Positions 34,405 through 43,869 of a stretch of DNA of 64,000 nt are shown here, piece by piece. Source of the DNA: Brucella pseudogrignonensis (GTDB lineage Bacteria > Pseudomonadota > Alphaproteobacteria > Rhizobiales > Rhizobiaceae); the NCBI RefSeq assembly GCF_002252525.1, contig NZ_NNRM01000012.1, forward strand, positions 37,501 to 101,500, read 5' to 3'. Position 1 is the first letter of the stretch, and each line of letters starts with the position of its first letter. Made by a program: the position numbers and the translations under genes. The notes below the pieces were generated by a model that saw nothing but the letters and a program-made list of their open reading frames with translations, searched no databases and had not been told where the DNA came from.

Positions 34405-35316
34405 ATGGCCCAGGTTAATCTCCCAAGCATCACATCCGGTGACGGTGGCCTAACCCGTTATCTGGAAGAAATTCGCCGCTTTCCAATGCTTCAGCCGCAG
34501 GAAGAATACATGCTGGCGAAGCGCTATCACGAGCACACTGATCCGAAAGCCGCACACAAGCTGGTGACCAGCCATCTTCGCCTCGTCGCGAAGATTGCAA
34601 TGGGCTATCGCGGTTATGGCTTGCCAATTGGCGAAGTCATCTCCGAAGGCAATGTCGGTCTCATGCAGGCAGTCAAGCGCTTCGAGCCGGAACGCGGCTT
34701 CCGCCTGGCCACATATGCGATGTGGTGGATCAAGGCTTCGATCCAGGAATATATCCTGCGTTCGTGGAGCCTTGTGAAGATGGGTACGACTGCCAACCAG
34801 AAGCGCCTGTTCTTCAATCTGCGCAAGATGAAGAGCAAGATTCAGGCGCTGGACGATGGCGATCTCAACCCGGATCAGGTCAAGCAGATTGCGACCAAGC
34901 TGAAGGTTAGCGAAGACGAAGTGGTGTCCATGAACCGCCGTCTGTCGGGTGACGCTTCGCTCAATGCGCCACTGCGCGCAAGCGAAGGTGAATCGGGCGA
35001 ATGGCAGGATTGGCTCGTTGACGATAGCAGCAGCCAGGAACAGGTTCTGATCGAGCAGGACGAACTGGAAAGCCGCCGCTCGCTGCTTGAACAGGCCATG
35101 GACACGCTCAACGAACGTGAACGTCGCATCTTTGAAGCCCGCCGCCTTTCGGAAGACCCAATGACGCTGGAAGATCTTTCCGGCGAGTTTGGCATCAGCC
35201 GTGAACGCGTGCGCCAGATCGAAGTGCGTGCCTTTGAAAAAGTACAGGCTGCCGTCAAGGCTGCAGCTTTCAAACAGCAGAAGGCGTTGAACCATGTCGA
35301 GGAAGCTCACGCCTGA
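34405..35316 (+). CDS. rpoH: RNA polymerase heat-shock sigma factor RpoH
   Basis: The 303-residue sigma factor has region 2 (SHLRLVAKIAMGYRGYGLP, EPERGFRLATYAMWWIKASI), the RpoH box QKRLFFNLRK that marks sigma-32, and region 4 (GISRERVRQIEVRAFEKVQ). It directs heat-shock genes such as the chaperones and ftsH, which is also in this window. The strong AAGGAGG site lies nine bases upstream. The 280-base leader before the gene may hold regulated promoters, but I could not define them. Confidence 0.95.
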   Translation: MAQVNLPSITSGDGGLTRYLEEIRRFPMLQPQEEYMLAKRYHEHTDPKAAHKLVTSHLRLVAKIAMGYRGYGLPIGEVISEGNVGLMQAVKRFEPERGFRLATYAMWWIKASIQEYILRSWSLVKMGTTANQKRLFFNLRKMKSKIQALDDGDLNPDQVKQIATKLKVSEDEVVSMNRRLSGDASLNAPLRASEGESGEWQDWLVDDSSSQEQVLIEQDELESRRSLLEQAMDTLNERERRIFEARRLSEDPMTLEDLSGEFGISRERVRQIEVRAFEKVQAAVKAAAFKQQKALNHVEEAHA

Positions 35317-35341
35317 AACTGATAATTTTCAGACCCTTCTA

Positions 35342-35385
35342 CTGCCGCAAAGTGGGAAACCGTTTTGCGGCAGTTTGCTTTTGAA
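35342..35385 (+). terminator. rpoH terminator formed by a family A-like repeat
   Basis: CTGCCGCAAA pairs with TTTTGCGGCAG around the GTGGGAAACCG core seen in family A repeats, followed by a T-rich tail. The element seems to have been adopted as a terminator. Confidence 0.65.
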
Positions 35386-35552
35386 ATGTATCAAGAAAAA
35401 CAAAGTCTGATTTTCATACAGGATCGGGTTTCGATCCGCCTAAGCATCATTCGATGCAACCTGTCATCCAACCGATAAAAAACCGTCAAATAACTGTAAT
35501 GGAATGGCTTTAGGCAACGTGACGTGTTTCACCGAAGCCTGAAGGTCTCCCA

Positions 35553-36155
35553 ATGAAAAAGCTCCTGCTTGCTGCAACGCTCGCTCTTACTGCTGCCACT
35601 GCTGTATCTGCGTCTGAATATGTCTCTTATCTGGACTATCCTCAGAAAGAGCAGGACGGAAAAGAATTCTTCACTGCCATTGAAATCCCACAGGGCAGCT
35701 TCACCAAATACGAAATCAACGACAAGACCGGCCACATCATCGTCGATCGCTATCAGTCGATGCCAGTCGTCTATCCGGCCAATTACGGCTCGATCACCAG
35801 CACGCTTGCAGGCGACGGTGATCCGCTCGACGCGCTCGTCTACACCCGCGAACCAATCGTTCCAGGCGCAATCATCAAGGTTCGCCCAATCGGCGTTCTT
35901 AAGATGATCGATGGCGGCGAGACCGACGATAAGATCGTCGCTGTCCCTACCTCGAAGATCGACCCGACCTACGACAACATCAAGGAAATTGCTGATTTGC
36001 CAAAGATCGAGCAGCAGCGCCTTGAAGCTTTCTTCCGCGTTTACAAGCAGCTGCCTGAAGGCCGCAAGTCCGTTGAACTCGGAGGCTTCGATACTGCTGA
36101 AACCGCAGCAAACGAAGTAGCCAAGGCGATCAAGGCTTTCTCTGAAAAGAAATAA
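35553..36155 (+). CDS. Inorganic pyrophosphatase with signal peptide
   Basis: The 200-residue protein belongs to family I pyrophosphatases. The active-site signature is GDGDPLDALV (D88, D90, D93), with YPANYGS before it and KIVAVP after it. It starts with a clear signal peptide (MKKLLLAATLALTAATAVSA, cleavage near residue 20), so it should be periplasmic, unlike the usual cytoplasmic enzyme. It is probably an additional copy to a cytoplasmic Ppa encoded elsewhere, by inference. A terminator follows. Confidence 0.87.
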   Translation: MKKLLLAATLALTAATAVSASEYVSYLDYPQKEQDGKEFFTAIEIPQGSFTKYEINDKTGHIIVDRYQSMPVVYPANYGSITSTLAGDGDPLDALVYTREPIVPGAIIKVRPIGVLKMIDGGETDDKIVAVPTSKIDPTYDNIKEIADLPKIEQQRLEAFFRVYKQLPEGRKSVELGGFDTAETAANEVAKAIKAFSEKK

Positions 36156-36176
36156 TCAAGCGTATATCGCTGAAAC

Positions 36177-36206
36177 GAAAAGGCCGCTCAAAGCGGCCTT
36201 TTTTAT
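36177..36206. terminator. Bidirectional terminator
   Basis: AGGCCGC pairs with GCGGCCT, with an A-run before and a T-run after. It serves the pyrophosphatase gene and the convergent gene at 36217. Confidence 0.85.
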
Positions 36207-36216
36207 TTCGTCTCGT

Positions 36217-37659
36217 TTAGCTTGCGCCCAGAACGTCGTTGAAGACTTTCTCGCCCGGAACACCTTTTTCAAGGCTGATCAGTGCGCGACGGCCATTGCG
36301 ATAGGAAATCGGAATATCGATCCACTGCAAACGACGCATCAGCGAAAGATTGGTGTCCTGTGCAGTCTTTGCGTCATTAAGCCAGATAATGAAGAAATTA
36401 TCCGCAATCTTGGAAGGAACTGCAATCAGCGGATTGCCAGCTGCCTGTTCCGTATCTTTGAACGTTATACGCTGCACATTATCGACGGCACCGCCGGCAA
36501 AATTATCTGGAACGGTGAAGACCATTTCGATCAGATGGCTCGCTGGAATCGACTGATCCGTATTTTTGCGGACCGTCATTTTCAGCTCAACCTTGCTGTC
36601 AGGCATGGTCACGCTGGCGCGAATAGCTGGGGCTGCAGGTTCACCCTCACTCGGGCTTTCCTGAATTTCCGACCAGACGACATTGCCGCGTTCAACAGAA
36701 CCTGATTCCGTGCCGCCACGTTCTTCATAAAGCAGCGCCTGCTGGCCAACGGCCACGGCCTGCTGAGGCTGCTGCTGATTCTGGGTATTGGTTTGTTCGG
36801 CACCAGGCGTTGAAGCCGCGGTCGACTTGCCTTCACCCAAACCGTTCTGACCGCCCGATGGACCGTCATCGACTTCGCTGCCATCCGGCATCAGACGCTG
36901 CGTCATCTTCTGTTCTTCAGGCGTTGACGGCTGCTGACCGGTTTGTGTCTCGCCCGTCTGCGGCTGTTCAGAGCCTGCAGTCTGTCCCGCCGGAGGCGTT
37001 TGCCCGTCCGGCTGTTGCGCTGTACCGCTATCGCCGCTTGCCGGTGCGTCGCTGCGACCAAGGCTTGATGACAGCTCCTGAAGCTTGTCCTTGTTTGCCC
37101 AAACGCCATAGCCTGCGCCACCAAGAGCGAGTACAGCAATAAGACCGATGATTAGCCCCTTGTAGGAACGCTTTTCCTTCGGGCTGCTGCGTTCGGTATA
37201 TTCACCGCGACGTGCAAAGGCCTTCTCGTCTGCGCGATTCTGGTCGCGTTCCACTCCCCAGTCATCGCGACGACCGGGCTGAACCTGCGATGCTTCATCT
37301 TCTTTGTCATGGTCATCATCCGAGTAGCGGGGCTCGGTTGCAATCTGCGGTTCGCGATCTGCATAAGAAGATGTGTTTGCCGCACGCGTTGATTCGTGCA
37401 GAAAATCTTCCAACGGATCGGTCTGGGGTTCTTCAAAAGCCGGTTGGGAAGCTGGAGGCGCATAAAAGGCCTCAACTTCTTCAATAGCGTCTTCGAGGAT
37501 TTTGCGCTGGCGAACAGCGACAACTTGCGAGGCATTCGCCGTCACAAGCTTCTGTTCAATCGTCGCGCGTGCCTTTGCATAGACACGCTGCCGCAGTTCA
37601 GGCGATTTGTCTGCCTGCGCATCGATTGTCTTTTTCAGAACCGCTACAAAATCCGCCAT
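36217..37659 (-). CDS. Large single-helix membrane protein conserved in Rhizobiales (unknown)
   Basis: The 480-residue protein has a helical N-terminal domain (about 1-65, FVAVLKKTIDAQADKSPELR) and an acidic linker. One membrane helix follows (about 168-188, GLIIGLIAVLALGGAGYGVW), then a Gln/Thr/Pro/Gly-rich low-complexity region (about 195-305) and a folded C-terminal domain (about 310-480, IEMVFTVPDNFAGGAVDNVQ). The C-terminal domain should be periplasmic. Proteins of this layout are conserved near purA in Brucella relatives and have no assigned function that I know. Confidence 0.75.
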   Translation of the reverse strand: MADFVAVLKKTIDAQADKSPELRQRVYAKARATIEQKLVTANASQVVAVRQRKILEDAIEEVEAFYAPPASQPAFEEPQTDPLEDFLHESTRAANTSSYADREPQIATEPRYSDDDHDKEDEASQVQPGRRDDWGVERDQNRADEKAFARRGEYTERSSPKEKRSYKGLIIGLIAVLALGGAGYGVWANKDKLQELSSSLGRSDAPASGDSGTAQQPDGQTPPAGQTAGSEQPQTGETQTGQQPSTPEEQKMTQRLMPDGSEVDDGPSGGQNGLGEGKSTAASTPGAEQTNTQNQQQPQQAVAVGQQALLYEERGGTESGSVERGNVVWSEIQESPSEGEPAAPAIRASVTMPDSKVELKMTVRKNTDQSIPASHLIEMVFTVPDNFAGGAVDNVQRITFKDTEQAAGNPLIAVPSKIADNFFIIWLNDAKTAQDTNLSLMRRLQWIDIPISYRNGRRALISLEKGVPGEKVFNDVLGAS

Positions 37660-37786
37660 GCCGTTTTACCCAGTTTCCGCGAGTTCGAAATGCAGTAAAT
37701 GTCTCAATAATCACAATAATCGATGGAAAGCAAAGGTTGCGGCAACGATTAAGTGAACGCTTTCAAAATGATCGCGAAAAAACCTT

Positions 37787-37826
37787 AAAAAAATACCCGG
37801 TCCGCCATGATGACAAACCGGGTGTT
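37787..37826 (-). terminator. Terminator of purA
   Basis: On the minus strand ACCCGGT pairs with ACCGGGT over a longer loop and is followed by a run of T. Confidence 0.7.
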
Positions 37827-37856
37827 TTATTTTTGCAGAACCGAAGTTCAGATCAA

Positions 37857-39146
37857 TCAATCCTGAAATGGATCGGTAACGAGGATCGTGTCTTCGCGTT
37901 CAGGGCTCGTCGAAAGCATTGCAACCGGCGCGCCGATCAGCTCTTCGATGTGGCGGACATATTTGACAGCCTGCGCTGGAAGATCGTTCCACGAACGTGC
38001 ACCAGCTGTCGTTTCCGACCAGCCCGGCAGCGTTTCATAGATCGGCTTCACGCGGGCCTGCGCACCCATCGAGGATGGCAGATAGTCGATGCGCTTGCCA
38101 TCAAGCTCATAGGCCACGCAGATCTTGATTTCTTCAAGACCGTCGAGAACATCAAGCTTGGTCAGTGCAATACCGGTGATGCCCGAAGTGCGAACCGTCT
38201 GGCGAACGATAACGGCATCGAACCAGCCGCAACGACGCTTACGACCCGTCACCACGCCAAATTCATGGCCCTTGGTGCCAAGGAACTCGCCGATTTCATC
38301 GTTGAGTTCGGTCGGGAACGGACCTTCACCAACGCGAGTGGTGTAAGCCTTGGTAATGCCGAGAACATAACCGATTGCTGTCGGACCAAGACCCGAACCG
38401 GCAGCTGCCTGACCGGCAACAGTGTTGGACGAGGTGACGAACGGATAGGTGCCGTGGTCGTTATCAAGAAGCGCGCCCTGTGCACCTTCGAAAAGGATGC
38501 GGTCGCCAGCCTTGCGGCGTTCGTCGAGAACGCGCCAGACCTGATCGATATAAGGGAGAATCTTGTCTGCAACCGAGGTCAGCTCTTCAAGAATGGTCGC
38601 AACCGCGATTTCCTCAAGGCCCATGCCGCGACGCAGCAGGTTGTGGTGAGCAAGCAGACGCTCAACCTTTGGCTCTAAGGTGTCTGGTTCGGTCAGATCG
38701 ATGACGCGGATCGCACGACGGCCAACCTTGTCTTCATATGCTGGGCCGATACCACGCTTGGTGGTGCCGATCTTGAGGCCTTCGGTAGCGCCTTCACGCA
38801 TCGCATCCAATTCGCGATGAACGGACAGAATAAGCGGTGCGTTTTCTGCAATACGCAGAACTTCAGGGGTGATTTCGATGCCCTGGCCGCGCAGCTTTTC
38901 GACTTCCATGACGAAATGATGCGGGTCAACCACAACACCATTGCCGATCACGCTCAGTTTGCCGCGTACAAGGCCGGATGGCAGAAGCGAAAGCTTGTAG
39001 CTGACGCCATCGATGACAAGTGTATGACCCGCGTTATGACCGCCCTGATAGCGCACGATCACATCGGCGCGCTCGGACAACCAGTCCACGATCTTTCCCT
39101 TGCCTTCGTCGCCCCATTGCGACCCGACGACAACTACATTCGCCAT
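37857..39146 (-). CDS. purA: Adenylosuccinate synthetase
   Basis: The 429-residue enzyme joins IMP and aspartate using GTP in AMP synthesis. It starts [20 protein letters not shown], containing the GDEGKGK phosphate loop, and has the IMP-binding NAGHT segment. The ATG at 39146 has GAGGAG upstream and gives the normal length; in-frame codons further upstream lack support. The gene is monocistronic with its own terminator. Confidence 0.96.
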   Translation of the reverse strand: MANVVVVGSQWGDEGKGKIVDWLSERADVIVRYQGGHNAGHTLVIDGVSYKLSLLPSGLVRGKLSVIGNGVVVDPHHFVMEVEKLRGQGIEITPEVLRIAENAPLILSVHRELDAMREGATEGLKIGTTKRGIGPAYEDKVGRRAIRVIDLTEPDTLEPKVERLLAHHNLLRRGMGLEEIAVATILEELTSVADKILPYIDQVWRVLDERRKAGDRILFEGAQGALLDNDHGTYPFVTSSNTVAGQAAAGSGLGPTAIGYVLGITKAYTTRVGEGPFPTELNDEIGEFLGTKGHEFGVVTGRKRRCGWFDAVIVRQTVRTSGITGIALTKLDVLDGLEEIKICVAYELDGKRIDYLPSSMGAQARVKPIYETLPGWSETTAGARSWNDLPAQAVKYVRHIEELIGAPVAMLSTSPEREDTILVTDPFQD

Positions 39147-39389
39147 TGAGAAAACTCCTCGGTACGGCATCTCAGCCGTAAATATAGCCCAAGGATCGCA
39201 AGCAAACCCCGTCAATGAAACGCGGGGTGCTGATCCCTCGTCTCTATACAGACTCAATCCCGCTTGCGCGACTCTTTCATGCAGAAAATGCGAATATTTT
39301 CACCAAAACGTGGAAAAGCGGCTCGCAAAACGTGGAAAACCATGGCTAAGAGGTGTCAGGAATATGGCGATTTAGCGGCAAAACGCTTT

Positions 39390-39899
39390 TTAGCCGGCGC
39401 GGACCATATAGAGCGCCTCGTCCGAATAGCCTTTCAGCTTTTCTTCGAGTGCGGTCACATCACGGGTAACAAAGCCCTTTTTCTCCCAGAATCCCTGAGA
39501 ACCATTAACGGCAACAAGAGCCATGGTGACGAAACCATCCCGCTCTGCCTGAGCAGCCATCAGTTCGACCACACGCGATGCCTGCCCGCCTGAGCGGACC
39601 ACCGGCAAAAGTGCGATGTCGTGAATATAATAGGTGCTGGTTTCCTTCGGCAGCTCACCGAGAATCGAATTCAAGGCAGGCACCGAATCGAGTTGCCATG
39701 GATGGCTGATGCCGTAACCGAGAATTTCGCTGCCATTGGCCAGTACAAAACAACCGGCCGGATAGACTTTGAAGCGGTCCCGGAAGACCGCCTCATCCTC
39801 GAAGAAGTCGGGGTGAACGACATTGGCCACGGCTGTTACGCGCGCTATGTCCTGCGCTTGCATTCGCCGCCATTCTGCCTGTTCAATCCCGTCTGTCAT
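39390..39899 (-). CDS. GNAT-family N-acetyltransferase
   Basis: The 169-residue protein has GNAT features: strand YIHDIALLPVVRSGGQASRV with the acetyl-CoA loop, and a C-terminal GSQGFWEKKGF segment typical of the family. It lies immediately after serA. A TTG overlapping the serA stop codon (39908) and an ATG at 39899 are both possible starts. The substrate is unknown, and co-transcription with serA is likely. Confidence 0.8.
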   Translation of the reverse strand: MTDGIEQAEWRRMQAQDIARVTAVANVVHPDFFEDEAVFRDRFKVYPAGCFVLANGSEILGYGISHPWQLDSVPALNSILGELPKETSTYYIHDIALLPVVRSGGQASRVVELMAAQAERDGFVTMALVAVNGSQGFWEKKGFVTRDVTALEEKLKGYSDEALYMVRAG

Positions 39900-39904
39900 G
39901 TCGC

Positions 39905-41506
39905 TCAAGCTTCCTCGATGTTAAATTCCAAAGGTCTTGCCGCCTTGATTGCCTCTTGAGCAATGAGTTCGTCAAGTGCTGCTTGTGGAATCCTGTCATC
40001 GACATAAAGCATCGCAATGGCATCACCGCCCGGATGATTACGTCCGAGAGCGAAGTTTGCGATGTTGATTTTGTGCTTACCGCAGATCGTTCCGAGCAGA
40101 CCGATCATGCCTGGAATGTCGACATTGGTGACATAAAGCATGTGCGGACCGACTTCCGCATCAAGGTTGATCCCCTTGATCTGGATGAAACGGGCCTTAC
40201 CGTCAGAGAAGCACGTTCCTGCAATCGAGCGTTCACGTTCCGTGGTCTTCACGGTCAGCTTGATATAGCCGTCGAAGATACCCGACTTGTCGCGCTTGAT
40301 CTCGGAAACGATGATTCCACGTTCCTTCACCATGATCGGTGCAGAAACCATGTTCACGTCAGCCACCTGCGGACGGATCAGACCGGCAAGTGCGGCACTA
40401 ACCAGAGCGCGGGTGTTCATACCAGCTGTTGAGCCGTCAAAAAGCACTTCGACTTCCTGAATTGGCTCGTCCGTCACCTGACCGACAAAGGCACCCAGAA
40501 CTTCTGCGAGCTTGACGAATGGCTTGAGACGCGGCGCTTCCTCAGCCGTGATCGACGGCATGTTGATCGCGTTGGAAACAGCACCCTTGACCAGATAATC
40601 CGACATTTGCTCGGCCACCTGGATCGCCACATTTTCCTGCGCTTCGGAAGTTGAAGCACCAAGATGCGGTGTGCAGACCACGTTGGGCAGATTGAACAAT
40701 TCGTTGTCTGTTGCGGGCTCAGTCTCGAAAACATCGATACCAGCACCGGCAACATGGCCGGATTTCAGTGCTGCAACCAGATCCTTTTCAACGATCAGAC
40801 CGCCGCGTGCACAGTTGATAATGCGGACACCCGGCTTGGTCTTAGCCAGTGCGTCGGCATTGATGATGCCGCGTGTCTTGTCGGTCAGTGGCGTGTGCAG
40901 TGTGATGAAATCGGCACGCGCCAGAAGCTCATCAAGCTCCAGCTTTTCGACGCCAAGTTCCTGCGCCCGCGCTTCCGATAGAAACGGATCAAACGCAACA
41001 ACATGCATCTTGAGGCCGATACCGCGCGCTGCAACCACAGCACCAATATTGCCGCAGCCAACCACACCAAGCGTCTTGCCTGTGATTTCCACACCCATGA
41101 AGCGGTTCTTTTCCCACTTGCCAGCGCGCGTGGAAACGTCAGCTTCGGGGAGCTGACGCGCAACTGCAAACATCAGTGCAATTGCATGTTCTGCAGTGGT
41201 GATCGAATTGCCGAAAGGCGTATTCATCACAATGATACCACGGCGCGATGCTGCCGGAATATCGACATTGTCCACGCCAATACCGGCGCGACCAATGACC
41301 TTGAGCTTCGTTGCTGCTGCGATCAGCTTTTCCGTTGCCTTGGTGGCGGAGCGGATAGCAAGACCATCATATTGGCCAATGACTTCGAGCAGTTTTTCTT
41401 TGTCCTTGCCAAGATCTGGCAGGTAATCAACTTCAACGCCGCGGTCTTTGAAAATCTGAACGGCGGTCGGCGACAATTTATCGGATACGAGTACGCGAGG
41501 TGCCAT
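39905..41506 (-). CDS. serA: D-3-phosphoglycerate dehydrogenase
   Basis: The 533-residue enzyme starts serine synthesis by oxidising 3-phosphoglycerate. It has the substrate domain (GRAGIGVDNVD), the NAD-binding domain (GVVGCGNIGAVVA, then RIINCARGGLIVEKDL), the intervening domain of the long form, and a C-terminal ACT domain (YVTNVDIPGMIGLLGTICG), as in the long (type I) enzymes. AAGGAGG precedes the start. It lies 87 bases after serC. Confidence 0.95.
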   Translation of the reverse strand: MAPRVLVSDKLSPTAVQIFKDRGVEVDYLPDLGKDKEKLLEVIGQYDGLAIRSATKATEKLIAAATKLKVIGRAGIGVDNVDIPAASRRGIIVMNTPFGNSITTAEHAIALMFAVARQLPEADVSTRAGKWEKNRFMGVEITGKTLGVVGCGNIGAVVAARGIGLKMHVVAFDPFLSEARAQELGVEKLELDELLARADFITLHTPLTDKTRGIINADALAKTKPGVRIINCARGGLIVEKDLVAALKSGHVAGAGIDVFETEPATDNELFNLPNVVCTPHLGASTSEAQENVAIQVAEQMSDYLVKGAVSNAINMPSITAEEAPRLKPFVKLAEVLGAFVGQVTDEPIQEVEVLFDGSTAGMNTRALVSAALAGLIRPQVADVNMVSAPIMVKERGIIVSEIKRDKSGIFDGYIKLTVKTTERERSIAGTCFSDGKARFIQIKGINLDAEVGPHMLYVTNVDIPGMIGLLGTICGKHKINIANFALGRNHPGGDAIAMLYVDDRIPQAALDELIAQEAIKAARPLEFNIEEA

Positions 41507-41593
41507 AAGGGCCTCCTTCGAATTGTACGAAAATGAAAGGCAAGCAGGCTATGGCCGTCCCAACTCCGGCCACAGCACTGTCATCGCTTGCGA

Positions 41594-42769
41594 TTATGCA
41601 GCGGCTTTCAGAGCAGCTTTCTGTGCAGCAAAGGCCCAGTCGAGCCATGCAGTCAGGGCTTCAAGATCAGAAGCTTCAACCGTAGCACCCGCCCAGATAC
41701 GCAAACCGGAAGGCGCATCGCGATATGCACCGATGTCGAAGGCAACGCCTTCTTTTTCGAGCGCCGAGACGATGCCCTTGGCAAAAGCTGCCTGTGCATC
41801 AGCCGAAAGCGCCGTCACTTCCGGATCAACAATCGTCACGCAAACAGATGTGTTGGAGCGCGTTTCAGGCTTCTGAGCCAGATTAGCGATCCATGGCGTC
41901 CGCTCGATGAAAGCATCAAGCACAGCGAAATTTGCATCCGCACGTCCGACAAGACCGTCGAGACCGCCGACAGAACGCGCCCAGCTCAGTGCATCGAGAT
42001 AATCTTCAACGCAGAGCATTGAAGGGGTGTTGATTGTTTCGCCAACGAAGATGCCTTCGATCAGCTTGCCGCCAGAAGTCAGGCGGAAAATCTTTGGCAG
42101 CGGCCATGCTGGCTTATAGCTTTCCAGACGCGCAACAGCGCGTGGGGAAAGAATGAGAATGCCGTGTGCGCCCTCGCCGCCAAGCACTTTCTGCCATGAG
42201 AAAGTGACAACATCGAGCTTTGCAAAATCAAGACGCTGCGCGAAAGCAGCCGAGGTCGCATCGCAAATGGTCAGGCCTTCACGATTTGCAGGAATGAAAT
42301 CTGCATTGGGCACGCGAACGCCGGATGTGGTGCCGTTCCAGGTGAAAACGACGTCACGGTCGAAATCAACCTCAGCAAAATCAACCAGTTCGCCATAGGG
42401 CGCAACAAAGCTGCGGGTATCTTCCAACTTGAGCTGCTTGATCACGTCTGTGACCCAGCCCGAGCCGAAGCTTTCCCATGCGACCATATCAACGCCGCGC
42501 TCACCGAGCAGCGACCACAAGGCCATTTCCACCGCACCCGTGTCGGATGCAGGCACGATGCCAATGCGGTAATCAGCCGGAACGCCGAGAATTTCGCGGG
42601 TAAGGTCGATAGCTTCTTTCAGCTTGGTCTTGCCGATTTTCGCACGGTGCGAACGGCCAAGCGGCGCATCGGCAAGCGCTTGAAGCGACCAGCCGGGGCG
42701 TTTAGCACAGGGACCTGAAGAAAAATTAGGGTTAGCCGGGCGAACTGCCGGCTTCGCAATCGTCGTCAT
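41594..42769 (-). CDS. serC: Phosphoserine aminotransferase
   Basis: The 391-residue PLP enzyme converts 3-phosphohydroxypyruvate to phosphoserine, the second step of serine synthesis, and can also act in vitamin B6 synthesis. The PLP lysine lies in [15 protein letters not shown]. It begins [20 protein letters not shown], the usual alphaproteobacterial form. The ATG at 42769 follows GAGAGGATAGG. It precedes serA and has a structured leader. Confidence 0.95.
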   Translation of the reverse strand: MTTIAKPAVRPANPNFSSGPCAKRPGWSLQALADAPLGRSHRAKIGKTKLKEAIDLTREILGVPADYRIGIVPASDTGAVEMALWSLLGERGVDMVAWESFGSGWVTDVIKQLKLEDTRSFVAPYGELVDFAEVDFDRDVVFTWNGTTSGVRVPNADFIPANREGLTICDATSAAFAQRLDFAKLDVVTFSWQKVLGGEGAHGILILSPRAVARLESYKPAWPLPKIFRLTSGGKLIEGIFVGETINTPSMLCVEDYLDALSWARSVGGLDGLVGRADANFAVLDAFIERTPWIANLAQKPETRSNTSVCVTIVDPEVTALSADAQAAFAKGIVSALEKEGVAFDIGAYRDAPSGLRIWAGATVEASDLEALTAWLDWAFAAQKAALKAAA

Positions 42770-42776
42770 TTTGTTT

Positions 42777-42820
42777 CCTATCCTCTCAGATAGCACGCGC
42801 CTCGTTGGGGAGGCGTGGCC
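42777..42820 (-). ncRNA. serC leader RNA candidate
   Basis: Just upstream of serC the minus-strand RNA can form two short hairpins: CACGCCTC with GAGGCGCGTG (42794-42817), and CTATC with GATAG (42778-42793). The second encloses the purine-rich ribosome binding site. This position and shape fit the serC motif described in alphaproteobacteria. The sequence has not been checked against the family model. Confidence 0.6.
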
Positions 42821-42884
42821 CGCTGATGAAAATATCGGAAAGCAAAAATTTCACAAGGCGGCGCGAAAGATTATTTGTCGCAGC

Positions 42885-42910
42885 AAAAAGGCCCGGAAAT
42901 CCGGGCCTTT
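42885..42910 (-). terminator. Terminator of the Omp25-like gene
   Basis: On the minus strand AAAGGCCCGGATTTCCGGGC continues as a self-complementary stem and ends in TTTTT. Confidence 0.88.
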
Positions 42911-42930
42911 GAATTCAATGATAAGCGTTT

Positions 42931-43668
42931 TCAGCCACCGAACATGTATCGAAGACCCACACGGACATCGTGGATGTTCATGCCCTTGTCGTAGCCGTCG
43001 CCAACGCCATAGTTTCCGTTGAACATCTTGCCGCCGTTGATATGGCGGAAACGATAACCAGCATCAAGCTTGAGATTGTGTGTCAGATCAACTGACGCAC
43101 CAGCCATAAGCGCGTAGGTGAAGCGCCAGTCAGCATCACCTTCGAGAACACCACCATTGGTGGTGTCGACGAGGTCGTTCCACTTGACGCGAGTGCCACC
43201 GATACCGGCGCCAACGTAAGGCGTAACGCCGCCGAAATTGCCGAGATCGACATAGGCGTTAGCCAGAAGCGACAAAGCAGACATCTTGCTTTCATCGCGA
43301 TCGCTCGTGAATTTAGCGCGCGTCATATAGTCGAGCGTCAGGTCGGTGCGGAAATAATCAGTGACCTGATAACCAACACCACCGCCCAGCAAGAATGAGC
43401 CCTTCAGCTTGCCGCCATGAATTTCGGGGTCGCCTTCACCACAGGTGTTGCAACCACCGCCACCCGGCAAGCTGTAGGTTGCGCCACGGAATTTCGCTGC
43501 AGAATAACCGATATCGCCACGCAAATACCAACCACCAACGGCTGGAGGAGCGACAACGACTTCCGGCACTGGCTCGATATAATCTGCAGCGAAAGCCGCA
43601 GGAGCCATTGCCGTCAGGGCAGCCGATACAGCAAGGCTTGCGCAAAAGGTTTTAATAAGACTGTTCAT
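42931..43668 (-). CDS. Omp25/Omp31-family outer-membrane beta-barrel protein
   Basis: The 245-residue protein has a signal peptide (about 1-27, ending AAFAA) followed by the typical DYIEPVPEVVVAPP segment, then alternating beta strands (GGWYLRGDIGYSAAKF, YVGAGIGGTRVKW) and the C-terminal phenylalanine-containing strand VRVGLRYMFGG. It belongs to the Omp25/Omp31/RopB group of eight-stranded barrels of Brucella and Rhizobium. An inserted GGGGCNTCGEGD loop with two cysteines (about residues 73-76) is unusual for the family. Confidence 0.88.
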   Translation of the reverse strand: MNSLIKTFCASLAVSAALTAMAPAAFAADYIEPVPEVVVAPPAVGGWYLRGDIGYSAAKFRGATYSLPGGGGCNTCGEGDPEIHGGKLKGSFLLGGGVGYQVTDYFRTDLTLDYMTRAKFTSDRDESKMSALSLLANAYVDLGNFGGVTPYVGAGIGGTRVKWNDLVDTTNGGVLEGDADWRFTYALMAGASVDLTHNLKLDAGYRFRHINGGKMFNGNYGVGDGYDKGMNIHDVRVGLRYMFGG

Positions 43669-43818
43669 TCATCTGCCCCATCAATCTGTCACGCCACAAC
43701 CGCGTCGGAACCGAGTTTTCAAAGGCAGAATATTCAGGAAAAGTTAAATACAACTTAACCTTGTTTTTTAACTACGTTTATTAACAGTTGCTAAACTACA
43801 ATCTCTGCTGCACCGGAC

Positions 43819-43850
43819 AAAAAAATAGCGCGGACAAGCCGCGCCATTTC
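43819..43850 (-). terminator. Terminator of glmM
   Basis: On the minus strand GCGCGG pairs with CCGCGC and is followed by a run of seven T. Confidence 0.8.
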
Positions 43851-43869
43851 TATTGAGATCGGTGTTTTA

